From an uncultured bacterium (GTDB lineage: Bacteria; Bacillota; Clostridia; Christensenellales; UBA1242): a DNA stretch of 48,925 bases. Position numbers and translations under genes: made by a program. The DNA lies in assembly GCA_949474265.1 (NCBI GenBank), contig CASXBC010000002.1:1-48925 (forward strand), written 5' to 3'. The notes under the pieces are model-generated. The model had not been told where the DNA came from and searched no databases. It was given only the letters and a program-made list of their open reading frames with translations. Of this stretch, positions 14,869-23,900 are shown piece by piece; within the stretch, counting starts at the first letter, position 1, and the number at the start of each line of letters is the position of its first letter.

Positions 14869-16155
14869 ATGACAACACAAATTTCAAAATTGGAAGTTGG
14901 AAAAGTTAGATTTCAAGGAATGATTGAAACTGTAAGAGACAAAAAAAGCATGCAGTTTATTGTTTTGAAAGACTTTTCTGGCAAAATTCAGGTGACAGTT
15001 GACAAAACTGCACACCCTGAAGTGGGCGAAGTCTTTTCACATCTTCTTCCTGGTTCAACAGTGGTCATTGAGGGAGAACTTGTAAAAAGCGAATATGTAA
15101 AAATGGGAGGTCAAGAAGTTTTGGCTGAGGCAGTAACTGTCACAAGTGATGCAAAAGAGCCTTATCCAATCACTCCAGAGAGCAATATTGACCAAAGAAT
15201 TGACTATCGTTGGATTGACCTTCGTCAAGAGAAAAACCTGCTTATGTTTAAAGTGCAAACAGCTTTTACAGATGCACTAAGACAGTTTTTGTTGGAGAGA
15301 GACTTTACTGAGTTTCACTCACCAAAATTGATTGCAACGGCATCTGAAAGTGGTTCGGAAGTTTTTGAAGTGAAGTATTTTGACCGTAAGGCATACCTTG
15401 CTCAAAGTCCACAGTTTTACAAACAGCTTGCAATTTCTGCAGGCTTTGGCAGAGTTTTTGAGTGTGGTCCTGTTTTTAGAGCAGAAAAATCTCACTCTAG
15501 AAAGCATGCAACAGAGTTTACAGGTTTTGACTTGGAATTTTCTGGGATTGAAAGCTATGAAGATGTTATAAAACTTGAAGAAGAACTTTTAGCTTATGCT
15601 CTTAAAAGAGTTAAAGAAGCTTATGGAGAAAAAGTTAAAGAGTTATTTGGCGTTGAAATTGTTGTGCCAACAATTCCTTTCCCAAGAATGAAACTTTCTG
15701 AGCTTTATGCCGAACTTGAAAAAAGATATGGCTATGTTTGCCCAGAAGAAGAGCAAGGAGACCTCTCAACAGAGGCAGAGAAACTTTGTGCAAAGTTTAC
15801 TAAGGAAGCATTTGGTCATGAATTTATCTTTGTGACTGACTACAGTGCTAAAAAGCGTGCTTTCTATCACTTTAGAAAAGATGGAGTTCCTCAAGGTTAT
15901 GACCTTATTTGGAAGGGAGTAGAAATCACAACAGGTGCTCAAAGAGAGCATAGATTTGATGTGCTTAAGGCTCAAGCAGAAGAAAAAGGTTTGGCAAAAG
16001 ACGTTGAGTTTTATTTGCAATTTTTCAAGTATGGATGTATGCCTCATGGCGGATTTGGTCTTGGACTTGACAGAATCCTTATGAATATGCTTGAAGTTGC
16101 TAGCATTAAAGAAGCTATGTTTATCTTCCGTGGACCAGATAAACTTACACCATAA
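14869..16155 (+). CDS. aspS: Aspartyl-tRNA synthetase, archaeal-type (AspRS2)
   Basis: A 428-residue class II synthetase that charges Asp onto tRNA. It has an N-terminal OB-fold anticodon domain (about 1-105) and then the catalytic core: DYRWIDLRQ, GSEVFEVKYFDRKAYLAQSP, a motif 2 with FRAEKSHSRKHATEFTGFDLE (about 203-223), and motif 3 GGFGLGLDRILM (about 396-407) ending in RGPDKLTP. The bacterial GAD insertion is absent and the length of about 430 is that of archaeal-type AspRS2. In bacteria that type is often non-discriminating and works with GatCAB, but here AsnRS is next door, so mischarging may not be needed. The start has AAAGGAG 10 nt upstream. Regulation is by the T-box leader. Confidence 0.93.
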   Translation: MTTQISKLEVGKVRFQGMIETVRDKKSMQFIVLKDFSGKIQVTVDKTAHPEVGEVFSHLLPGSTVVIEGELVKSEYVKMGGQEVLAEAVTVTSDAKEPYPITPESNIDQRIDYRWIDLRQEKNLLMFKVQTAFTDALRQFLLERDFTEFHSPKLIATASESGSEVFEVKYFDRKAYLAQSPQFYKQLAISAGFGRVFECGPVFRAEKSHSRKHATEFTGFDLEFSGIESYEDVIKLEEELLAYALKRVKEAYGEKVKELFGVEIVVPTIPFPRMKLSELYAELEKRYGYVCPEEEQGDLSTEAEKLCAKFTKEAFGHEFIFVTDYSAKKRAFYHFRKDGVPQGYDLIWKGVEITTGAQREHRFDVLKAQAEEKGLAKDVEFYLQFFKYGCMPHGGFGLGLDRILMNMLEVASIKEAMFIFRGPDKLTP

Positions 16156-16172
16156 AGTTTTTAGGAGAAAAT

Positions 16173-17561
16173 ATGAAAAGAGTTGAAATAAGAGATTTAT
16201 ATAAGGCTTATCAAAGTTATGAAGGAAAAGAAATTACACTTTGCGGTTGGGCAAGGACAATTCGTGACAGCAAAAATATTGCCTTTGTAGAGCTTAATGA
16301 TGGAGCTTTTAAAAGTGTTCAGATAGTTGTGGAAAGAGAAAAGGTTTCAAACTATGATGAAATTGTCAAAGAGAATGTTGGTACTGCATTTTGCGTAAGA
16401 GGGAAAGTATTGCTTACTCCAAATGCTCAACAGGCATTTGAAATCAATGCAAGTGAAGTGGCAATTTTGGGCTCTTGTGCATTAGATTATCCTCTTCAAA
16501 AGAAAAGACACACAATTGAATTTTTGAGGACAATACCTACAATCAGAGCAAGGGGAAATTTGTTTAATGCAGTATTTAGGATTCGCTCAGTTGCATCCTT
16601 TGCAATACACAAGTTTTTTAACGAGCGAAACTTTGTTTACATTCACACTCCAATCATCACAGCAAACGATTGTGAAGGGGCAGGCGAAATGTTTCAAGTG
16701 ACAACTCTTGACCTTGACAATCTTCCTCTCAAAGATGGTAAGGTTGACTATAGCCAAGATTTCTTTGGCAAAAAAGTTGCTTTGACAGTTTCAGGTCAAA
16801 TCCATGAAGAAACACTTACGCATGCTTTTGGAAAGACATATACTTTTGGTCCAACTTTTAGAGCAGAAAATTCAAACACATCAAGACATGCTGCTGAGTT
16901 TTGGATGATGGAGCCAGAGATTTGTTTCTGTGACCTTGAAGAACTTATGGACAATGAAGAAGAACTTATCAAATATGTAATAAAAGAAGTTAAGCAAAAT
17001 TGTCACGATGAACTTGAGTTTTTGAATAAATTTATTGACAATGGACTTTTGGAGAGACTTGACAATGTTGTCTCAAACGACTTTGTAAGACTTGATTACA
17101 CTGATGCAATCAAACTGCTTGAAAAGGCTGAAAAGAAATTTGTTTTCCCTGTTAAATGGGGCATTGATTTGCAATCAGAGCATGAAAGATATTTAACTGA
17201 AGAAGTTTATAAAAAACCTGTATTCCTTAAAAACTATCCAAAAGATATAAAGGCTTTCTATATGAGACAGAATGATGATGGCAAGACTGTTGCGGCAGTT
17301 GACCTGCTTGTTCCAGGGATTGGAGAACTTATTGGTGGAAGCCAAAGAGAAGAGCGTCTTGAAAAATTGCTTGCAAGAATGGAAGAACTTGGACTTAGAC
17401 AAGAGGATTATGCTTGGTATCTTGATACAAGAAGATACGGCACTAATGTTCATGCTGGCTATGGCGTTGGATTTGAAAGACTTGTTATGTATTTGACAGG
17501 CGTTTCAAATATCAGAGATGTTGAAATCTTCCCAAGAACTGTTGGCTCAATCATGGGCTAA
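16173..17561 (+). CDS. asnS: Asparaginyl-tRNA synthetase
   Basis: A 462-residue class II synthetase with an OB-fold (about 15-105) and the AsnRS core. Seen: FNERNFVYIHTPIITANDCE, the typical GEMFQVTT, LTVSGQIHEE, FGPTFRAENSNTSRHAAEFW (motif 2, about 228-247), MEPE, PGIGELIGGSQREERLE (about 383-399) and GYGVGFERLVMYLTG (motif 3). The length and all motifs are normal for AsnRS, and the loop GGSQRE is the family's hallmark. It starts 17 nt after aspS with AGGAG, so it is on the same T-box-controlled transcript. An Asp-specific leader controlling AsnRS too would link Asn charging to Asp-tRNA levels, unless the leader also reads tRNA-Asn. Confidence 0.96.
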   Translation: MKRVEIRDLYKAYQSYEGKEITLCGWARTIRDSKNIAFVELNDGAFKSVQIVVEREKVSNYDEIVKENVGTAFCVRGKVLLTPNAQQAFEINASEVAILGSCALDYPLQKKRHTIEFLRTIPTIRARGNLFNAVFRIRSVASFAIHKFFNERNFVYIHTPIITANDCEGAGEMFQVTTLDLDNLPLKDGKVDYSQDFFGKKVALTVSGQIHEETLTHAFGKTYTFGPTFRAENSNTSRHAAEFWMMEPEICFCDLEELMDNEEELIKYVIKEVKQNCHDELEFLNKFIDNGLLERLDNVVSNDFVRLDYTDAIKLLEKAEKKFVFPVKWGIDLQSEHERYLTEEVYKKPVFLKNYPKDIKAFYMRQNDDGKTVAAVDLLVPGIGELIGGSQREERLEKLLARMEELGLRQEDYAWYLDTRRYGTNVHAGYGVGFERLVMYLTGVSNIRDVEIFPRTVGSIMG

Positions 17562-17589
17562 AAAAGAAGCTTTTTTGAAGAGACTTTTT

Positions 17590-17626
17590 AAAAGACATTG
17601 CAAAATTTTTGTGATGTCTTTTTTTG
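17590..17626 (+). terminator. Terminator of aspS-asnS
   Basis: AAAAGACAT (from 17590) pairs with ATGTCTTTT (17614-17622) and continues in T. An imperfect AAAAAGAAGCTTTTTT palindrome lies just before it. Confidence 0.8.
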
Positions 17627-17698
17627 TTTGGATTGCACACATGCTTTCAATGCTCCATACAATGTAAATAGATAGAGTTTTCTATCTAGGAGAAAAAT

Positions 17699-18181
17699 AT
17701 GTTCAACAATTGTAGATGCAATCACCCATGTCCAATATTCTGCTATAGACTTCGTAGTTGCACAAATGATATTGTCAACCCAATCATCACAAGAGACTTT
17801 GGCTATTTCAACAACACTGCGACACAGACTATTGCATCTTCAGCAATAATACCTGTATATTTTGTGCTTGGCGAAGGTACATCTGTTGTGCCAAGCGTAA
17901 GCACAAGTGGTGCTGTCACTCTTGCACAGGGCACTTATGAAATAAGTTATTTTGCAAACGTGACAATTCCAGAAGGAGGAAGTGCAGAGATTGCACTTAG
18001 ACTCAATGGAGCGGTTGTGCCAGGCTCAAGTGTTATTGCAACAGGAACTGCTGGGCAGGTTGTCCCTGTTTCTCAGACAGTTATGCTTTCAGTTGCTCAA
18101 TCAAGCACACTAGAGCTTGTAAATGTTTCAGCAAATTCAATTGTGACCAATTTGGCAAGTATGTCTATAAAAAAATTGTGA
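17699..18181 (+). CDS. BclA C-terminal-like (exosporium/TNF-like jelly roll) surface protein
   Basis: A 160-residue protein. The first 22 residues are cysteine-rich (six Cys, e.g. NCRCNHPCPIFCYRLRSC). Residues about 45-160 look like the trimeric jelly-roll C-terminus of BclA-type exosporium glycoproteins: GTYEISYFANVTIPEGGSAE, LRLNGAVVPGS, the VMLSVAQSSTLELVN strand pair and a final MSIKKL. The collagen-like Gly-X-Y region of true BclA is missing. In spore formers such proteins coat spores, and the Cys head could cross-link. It stands alone with AGGAG 7 nt before the ATG and its own terminator. I see no sigma-E/K-type promoter with confidence. Confidence 0.7.
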   Translation: MFNNCRCNHPCPIFCYRLRSCTNDIVNPIITRDFGYFNNTATQTIASSAIIPVYFVLGEGTSVVPSVSTSGAVTLAQGTYEISYFANVTIPEGGSAEIALRLNGAVVPGSSVIATGTAGQVVPVSQTVMLSVAQSSTLELVNVSANSIVTNLASMSIKKL

Positions 18182-18183
18182 TA

Positions 18184-18216
18184 AATGTGCCTTTTTTGGC
18201 ACATTACATATTTTTC
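18184..18216 (+). terminator. Terminator after the BclA-like gene
   Basis: AATGTGCC (18184-18191), a loop of six T, then GGCACATT (18198-18205) and a loose T run. Confidence 0.7.
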
Positions 18217-18303
18217 TAGAAATTTGTTTGATTTTATTGCGTGGATAATTTAAAATAAGAATAAGAGACAGCGTTTGGCACATCCTAAAAATAGGAGGCG
18301 ATT

Positions 18304-18459
18304 ATGAACAATTTTTCAAAACCAGATGGCTTTTTGGATATTGACGAAGAATTGTCTTGGTACTTTTTTAGGGAAAACGGAAATCCTTATGTAATGGAGG
18401 ATATTATCAACAAACGCTATCCATCAAAAGAAGAATCCTTAGGTTTAGGAAGAAGATGA
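18304..18459 (+). CDS. Small protein of 51 aa upstream of recO, possibly YqzL-like
   Basis: A short frame with a near-perfect ribosome site (AGGAGG, 6 nt upstream), acidic, with the core LSWYFFRENGNPYVMEDII (residues about 17-35). Bacillota often carry the tiny YqzL protein just before recO, whose core has the pattern W-x-x-F-x-x-TG-x-x-x-x-Y. The present core and location fit that loosely, but the match is by memory and not secure. Function unknown. It ends 4 nt before the recO start, so the two are translationally coupled. Confidence 0.65.
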   Translation: MNNFSKPDGFLDIDEELSWYFFRENGNPYVMEDIINKRYPSKEESLGLGRR

Positions 18460-18463
18460 TTTT

Positions 18464-19192
18464 ATGACTGAAAAAATCCAAGCAATCGTAATAAAGTCAA
18501 CAGACAGAAAGGAGAAGGATAAAAATATTCTTCTTTTTTCTATTGAAAAAGGTAAGTGCTGGGCTACACTTAAAGGAGTAAAGGGTAGTGGAGCAAAAAT
18601 GAAAATTGCTCAAAATCCTTTTTGTTTTGGAGAGTTTTTGCTTGAGAATGGCAAATTTGGACAAATAGTCACCAGCTTCTCATCAATTGAGACCTTTCAT
18701 GAGCTTTCAGAAGATGTTGAAAAATATTTTGAAGCCACATCTTTGCTTGAGATTGTCAATGTTGTAGAGTTTTCTTCTATGCCAGAGCAAAAAGCTGTTT
18801 TTGTTTTGTTGCTTCAGGCTCTCAAAACACTTTGTTTTAAGAAAGTGTCACAAAATTATGTTTTAAACAAGTTTTTGCTTGAATTATTTAAAATTTACGG
18901 TTTTCCTATTGAATATGAAAAATGTTCTTGTTGTAATGCAAGAGCAATTGAAAGAATTTTCTTTGACTATAGAAATGGAGAACTTGTTTGCGTAAATTGC
19001 AAAAATTTTCATAGTGAGGAGCTTTCAAAGATTACTTTTTCAGCACTAAAAATCTTGTCTGATTGCACTTTTGACAAATTGTCAACAGTTCGCTTGGCAG
19101 AGGGGAGTGAACTTGGACTTTTGCGTGTTTTGGTAAGAAATTTTGAGGCACGCTTTGAAAAAAATCTTAAGCTTATTGGTGTTTTATCATAA
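18464..19192 (+). CDS. recO: DNA repair protein RecO
   Basis: A 242-residue RecO, which anneals complementary strands and, with RecR and RecF, loads RecA at SSB-coated gaps. Seen: the N-terminal OB fold (IQAIVIKSTDRKEKDKNILL, about 5-24; KGVKGSGAKM, about 46-55), a helical middle and a zinc finger built from CSCC (about 153-156) and CVNC (about 176-179). The length is typical. The upstream small gene is 4 nt away. The terminator overlaps its end, and the gene on the other side is convergent. Confidence 0.9.
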   Translation: MTEKIQAIVIKSTDRKEKDKNILLFSIEKGKCWATLKGVKGSGAKMKIAQNPFCFGEFLLENGKFGQIVTSFSSIETFHELSEDVEKYFEATSLLEIVNVVEFSSMPEQKAVFVLLLQALKTLCFKKVSQNYVLNKFLLELFKIYGFPIEYEKCSCCNARAIERIFFDYRNGELVCVNCKNFHSEELSKITFSALKILSDCTFDKLSTVRLAEGSELGLLRVLVRNFEARFEKNLKLIGVLS

Positions 19193-19219
19193 AAACCATT
19201 TGCCTAAGATTTTTCTTTT
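19160..19219 (+). terminator. Long nested terminator overlapping the end of recO
   Basis: AAAAATCTTA (19160-19169) pairs with TAAGATTTTT (19205-19214). The loop contains a second hairpin (TTGGTGTTTTA against TAAAAACCA). The recO stop codon lies inside. Confidence 0.7.
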
Positions 19220-19222
19220 ATA

Positions 19223-20095
19223 TTAAAGCTCGTCAATTGATATGTCACATATCTTGCCATTTTGAAGGTCAAAGGTGACATATTTTTTTTGAGCCCCAGA
19301 GATTGCAATAAATTCATTCGTTGAAAGTGGAAGAAAGTCTGATAAAAATCCAAAAAAGCTTTTTATTTGTTCTTGACCAATCTTGCTTGATAGATTGTCT
19401 GAAAGATATTGCTCAGAGGTCTGATAGTCGCTAGCTCTTACGCTTTCGAGAAATTTGTAAGAGATAAGATTTTCTTCTTCAAACGTCTTTTTTTGTGATT
19501 TGATAATTTGTTGATTTTTTAAGGTTATTTCATCTCCAATTTCATATTGACAAACTTTTTCTCTTAAATCACTATCAGAATATTTTTTTGTTGTGGTAAG
19601 TGTGTTTTTGTCCAAACTTATGAAATCAGCATGAAGATGAGTTAATCTTTCATTTTGCATAGAGTAAGCGAAAAAATCTCGTTCAAACAGCACACATGCA
19701 AAATTTTTTTGCTTAAACACTTTTGGGGAGATTTTGCTTTTGTCTGTTAGACAATTTATTTTTTGCTTGTCAGTTTCAAAAGAGACTTTGTTTTTGCTGA
19801 TGTTGATGTGGCAATGTTTGCCTGAAATGATTATGTCCTCTTTTTGATAAATATCAAATTTTTCTGGCTTTTCAAGATAGATGATGTTTTGACCATTGTG
19901 TTTCAAAAAAGAAAACTTGTCATTGTCAGTTTTGCTTGCAAGATTTATGCAGAAAGGGATTTGCTCGCTGGTCAGCGGATAAATATAGAGGATTTGCTCC
20001 TCTTCACATTCCAATGTGTCATTTATGTCAAGTTCAATTGAGTCCGTTTGTGATTTAACCAAACATTGATATGGGGTTTTCAATAAATATTTCAT
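19223..20095 (-). CDS. Hypothetical protein, 290 aa
   Basis: I recognise no family. It is soluble (no membrane segment or signal peptide), with an N-terminal half rich in beta-like short strands (LYIYPLTSEQIPFCINLAS, DIIISGKHCHINISKNKVSF) and a helical, charged C-terminal third (from about residue 205) ending in ISGAQKKYVTFDLQNG. The ATG at 20095 has no ribosome site; TATATT ends 5 nt before it, so the start could be leaderless, although no good -35 is visible. It is convergent with recO and divergent from the Myb-like gene. Confidence 0.65.
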   Translation of the reverse strand: MKYLLKTPYQCLVKSQTDSIELDINDTLECEEEQILYIYPLTSEQIPFCINLASKTDNDKFSFLKHNGQNIIYLEKPEKFDIYQKEDIIISGKHCHINISKNKVSFETDKQKINCLTDKSKISPKVFKQKNFACVLFERDFFAYSMQNERLTHLHADFISLDKNTLTTTKKYSDSDLREKVCQYEIGDEITLKNQQIIKSQKKTFEEENLISYKFLESVRASDYQTSEQYLSDNLSSKIGQEQIKSFFGFLSDFLPLSTNEFIAISGAQKKYVTFDLQNGKICDISIDEL

Positions 20096-20188
20096 ACTTA
20101 AATATATGACAAAAAACTTTTGTTTATACTCTTTGCAGTTTGATTAAAAATCTTTTTGTTGTCAAAAATCAACAAAGGAGATGATAGT

Positions 20189-20935
20189 ATGAAAATTTGG
20201 AATGATGATGAAGTTAGAAACTTATTTGCTGTTGTTGAGGAATTTAAGTCTGACAATCAACCTCTTCGCAGTGCTTTTGCGTTGCATGCAAAAAAATATA
20301 AAAGAAAAGCAAACAGCGTGAGAAATTATTATTATAAAGAGGTTGAAAATCTTAAAGCTGACAAAAAAAGATGCAAAGCTTTGCAGATTGCTCTTGAAAA
20401 GCATGTGAAAAATCATTTTGTGCCATTCAGTGATTCTGAAGTTGATAAATTGCTTTCTGACATTGACAGACTTGTTTGCAATGGGATGTCAGTGAGAAAT
20501 GCTTGTCAAAAATTGAGTGGCGGTGATTTGACTCTTATGACAAGGCTTCAAAACAAATATCAAAATATGAAGAAGAAAAAAGTGGCAGATAATGTCATAG
20601 TCTTTAAGCAGAGGCAAAAACAACTTACAGAGAGTGATATAAACAGTCTTTTTATGGGACTTGTTAAGCTTATAAAAAAGACTGCGGTTGATGAGTTTAT
20701 GGAAAAGACACGATTGGAAAAAGAATCATCCGCTTATCTTCTTAAAAAAGCCTTTGTAGACTTGTCAAGAAAAGATAAACAAATCAGCGAACTTAGAGAT
20801 GAGTTTGTTGCTCTTAAAAGCGAAAACAAAGCTTTGCAAGCGAAACTTGAAAGTATGTCAACCGATAAAAATGAACTTCTTGGGAGACATTTGCAAAAAA
20901 GAAGAAAGGGTATGCTTGAGGAAAAACTAAAATAG
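20189..20935 (+). CDS. Two-repeat Myb/SANT-like DNA-binding protein with a coiled coil (RsfA-like?)
   Basis: A 248-residue protein. Two related helical segments at about 3-52 (WNDDEVRNLFAVVEEF...SVRNYYYKE) and about 85-128 (FSDSEVDKLLSDIDRL...LQNKYQNM) each have the Trp/Phe-start, acidic first helix and basic third helix of Myb/SANT folds. The last 60 residues (KDKQISELRDEFVALKSENK) form a coiled coil, so it probably dimerises. The layout recalls RsfA, a prespore regulator in Bacillus, but I would only call it Myb-like. The start ATG 20189 follows AAAGGAG by 8 nt; an upstream in-frame start at 20156 has no ribosome site. addB begins 37 nt after it with its own promoter. Confidence 0.68.
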   Translation: MKIWNDDEVRNLFAVVEEFKSDNQPLRSAFALHAKKYKRKANSVRNYYYKEVENLKADKKRCKALQIALEKHVKNHFVPFSDSEVDKLLSDIDRLVCNGMSVRNACQKLSGGDLTLMTRLQNKYQNMKKKKVADNVIVFKQRQKQLTESDINSLFMGLVKLIKKTAVDEFMEKTRLEKESSAYLLKKAFVDLSRKDKQISELRDEFVALKSENKALQAKLESMSTDKNELLGRHLQKRRKGMLEEKLK

Positions 20936-20936
20936 A

Positions 20937-20966
20937 TTGATTTGTGAGTCGGTGATGTGATAAAAT
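20937..20966 (+). promoter_or_regulatory. Leaderless promoter of addB
   Basis: TTGATT (20937-20942), an 18-bp spacer, TGA then TAAAAT (20961-20966), then six bases (CAAATT) and the ATG at 20973. No ribosome site fits. Confidence 0.65.
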
Positions 20967-20972
20967 CAAATT

Positions 20973-23900
20973 ATGAAGATAAGACTTGTCACTTCACCAA
21001 CGACTTATGAAGCGGCGATAAACACCATAAAGCAGATTGATGTCACAAAAAAAGATGAATATAATCTTCTTGTTGTGCCAGATGCTTTTTCTATGCAAGC
21101 AGAAAATTTGCTTTTTGATGTGCTAAATTTAAAGTCGGTTTTTAATATTGAGGTTGTTGGCATTTCAAAACTTGCAAGCTATTTTTTAAAGAGCCAAAAT
21201 GTTCAATACGAAAGAGTTGGCGGACTTGAAGAGGTTTTTAATGTTTACAAGGCAACAAAGGCTTGTGAGAGGGATTTTAAATATTTTGGGAAGTGTGATG
21301 TCGATTTTTGCAACAAAATCCTTCAAGTTATCAAACAATTTAAGGGCTCAAAAGTGAGCCCAGAGCATATAAAATCTGTTCCAGACACAGTTTTGGACAG
21401 AAAAATACATGATATAAAAATTATTTATGAAAAATATGAAGAACTTTTGGGCGAAAAGCTTGACCTGTCTAAGATGTTGGAATTTGCCGTTGAAAACGCA
21501 AATTACTCGGAAGATTTTTCACATATAAACCTCTTCTTTGCAAACTTTGATAGTTTTTCTTTGGAAATTAATGATTTTATTTGTAAGCTGGCAAAAATAG
21601 TTGGAAGCGTTTGTATTGGTATGAGCAAGGCTGCTTCTTCAAATAATGAATATATCTTTGAAGATGACATAATGAAAAAGACAACCGCTCTTGCTAAAGA
21701 AAATTCTATTCTTGTCGAAACTGTGCATTATCCAACTTTGCTTGATGAGAGAAGAAAAAAGATTTCTGAGAACCTTTTTGGCTTTAAGGTTGAAGAGGGA
21801 AAGGCAGATAATTATTTTTTGAATGTTTTGGCAAACAACAAAGAACAAGAAGTGGAGTTTGTTGCAAAGTACATAAAAAAGGCGACATATTTGGGGGCAA
21901 ACTATAGTTCCTTTGCTGTTGCGGTATCAGATGATTCATATTTTGACAAGATTGAAAATGTTTTTAAAAGATATAACATCACTTATTATAGTGATAAAGC
22001 AACAAGCTTGTCTAACACAATTATTTGTAGATTTTTGCTTAAAATGCTTGAGTTTGCAAAACTTGGTTTAAATAAAGAGAGACTTAAGTTTTTGGTAAAT
22101 AGTCCACTTATTGAGGTGGAGGGAAGAGAAGAGATTTTAAGGGACATTGAATATTTTAATGTTCAGACGAAAGAGGAGTTTTTGGAGAGATTTCCACAGT
22201 TTGAAAACTTGGTTCTAAAAATCGACCAACTTTCAATGTGTCAAACAATCTCTCAGTATTTAAGAGTTTTGAAAACTGTTTTAGAGTTGTGTCAAAGCGG
22301 ATTTTTGGCTTTGCTGAAAAAAATAACTGAACATGTGATGTTTAAGGAAGAGAGTCAAAACTCACAAGCAATGATACTTACTTTGCAATTGATTGAAAAA
22401 CTTGAAGTTTTGGGTGGAGATGAAAAAATTGAGATTCAAGACTTTGAGAGTCTTTTTACGCTGGCACTTGAAAGTGTGAAGGTTGAGACAATACCATCTT
22501 TTATTGACGCAGTGTATGTTGCTGGTGCCAGCAAGAGCTATTTTGAAGATGTGCATACATTGTTTGTGTTGGGAGCGACAGCAAATGCTCTTCCACAGAC
22601 CAAAAATGATACTGCCATTATTGATGATTCAGATATTGAAAAACTGAGACTTCAGTTTATCTTGGAGCCACAGATAAAAGTGTTGAATAGAAGAAGTAGG
22701 CTTAAACTTTTTGAATGTTTGCTTCACGCCAAAGAAAGACTTGTGGTTTGCCTTCCTATGGTTGAAGAAGGACGTCTTTCCACAGCTTCAGATTTTGTTA
22801 AAGATTTAAAAAAGCTTTTCGGAGAGAATGTTTTGCATCTTGAGTCTCTTGAAGATATAAAAACAGCAGGGGCTTCCCAGCAGGAAGTTCTTGAAAACTT
22901 GAAATTTTTTATAGGGGCTAAAGAAAATTTGTCCTCAGCGATAGCACTTCTCAAAAGTAAAAATAAATTGCCATTGCATTTTGAAGGAGCAGTTGATTCA
23001 ATTGCTGACAATCAGATTTTCAAACAGACCAAACAAAGTTTGCTTTCTGATGCGACAAAGGATGTATTGTTGAGAAGAAACCGTTTGTCTGCCTCTGCAC
23101 TTGAAACTTATTTTTCTTGTCCGTTTAAACATTTTGTTGCCTATGGCTTGAAATTAAAGCAAAAAGAAAACATTGAGCCAAAGCCAAGGACATTTGGTGT
23201 GTTTGAGCATGCTATTTTGGAAAAGTTTGTCAAGGACAACAAAACACTTGGAAACTTGACTTTAAAGGATGTTGACGAATATTTGGACAAAAATGTTTTG
23301 GAAATTGCAAAAGAGGTTTATGATAAAAAGATTCTTAAGCGAAAATCTTTTCTTTCTTATCTTAAAAATGAATCTCGCATCATTTTGCAAAATGTTGTTT
23401 ATGAGCAAAAATACAGCAAATATAAGCCATTGTTGCTTGAAGAAAAGATAGTGGATGCTTTTGATGAGGGAGAAAAACTTGTTGGTTTTGTGGATAGGGT
23501 TGACACCTTTGAAAACTATTTTAGAATAATAGACTACAAAACAGGGAAAACACAGGCTATAAAGAAAGACCTCTTTTATGGAAAAAAATTGCAGTTGTTT
23601 TTGTATGCTGATGCAATGCAGAAAAAACTTGCTATGCTTTGCGGAGGCTTGTATTATTTTGATTGCAGAACAAAATATTCAAAGACAGGAAAAGTCAACA
23701 GGCTAAATGGAATAACCTTGGCAGAAGATAAAGCTGTGTCTGCAACAGATAAAAGACTTGAAGATGAAAACTTTAAAAGTGATATTGCCGGCTTTGCAGT
23801 CAAAAAGTCAGCTCAGCAAGGCGAACTTTCTTACAAGGGTGGCTCGGCGGTTTGTGACCTTGAAAAACTTTTTTCTTACGCTCGCAATGTTTCAAAGAAA

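Noticed and set aside
20156-20188. Longer start for the Myb-like gene
   Set aside because: The ribosome site lies between it and ATG 20189, which is the better start.
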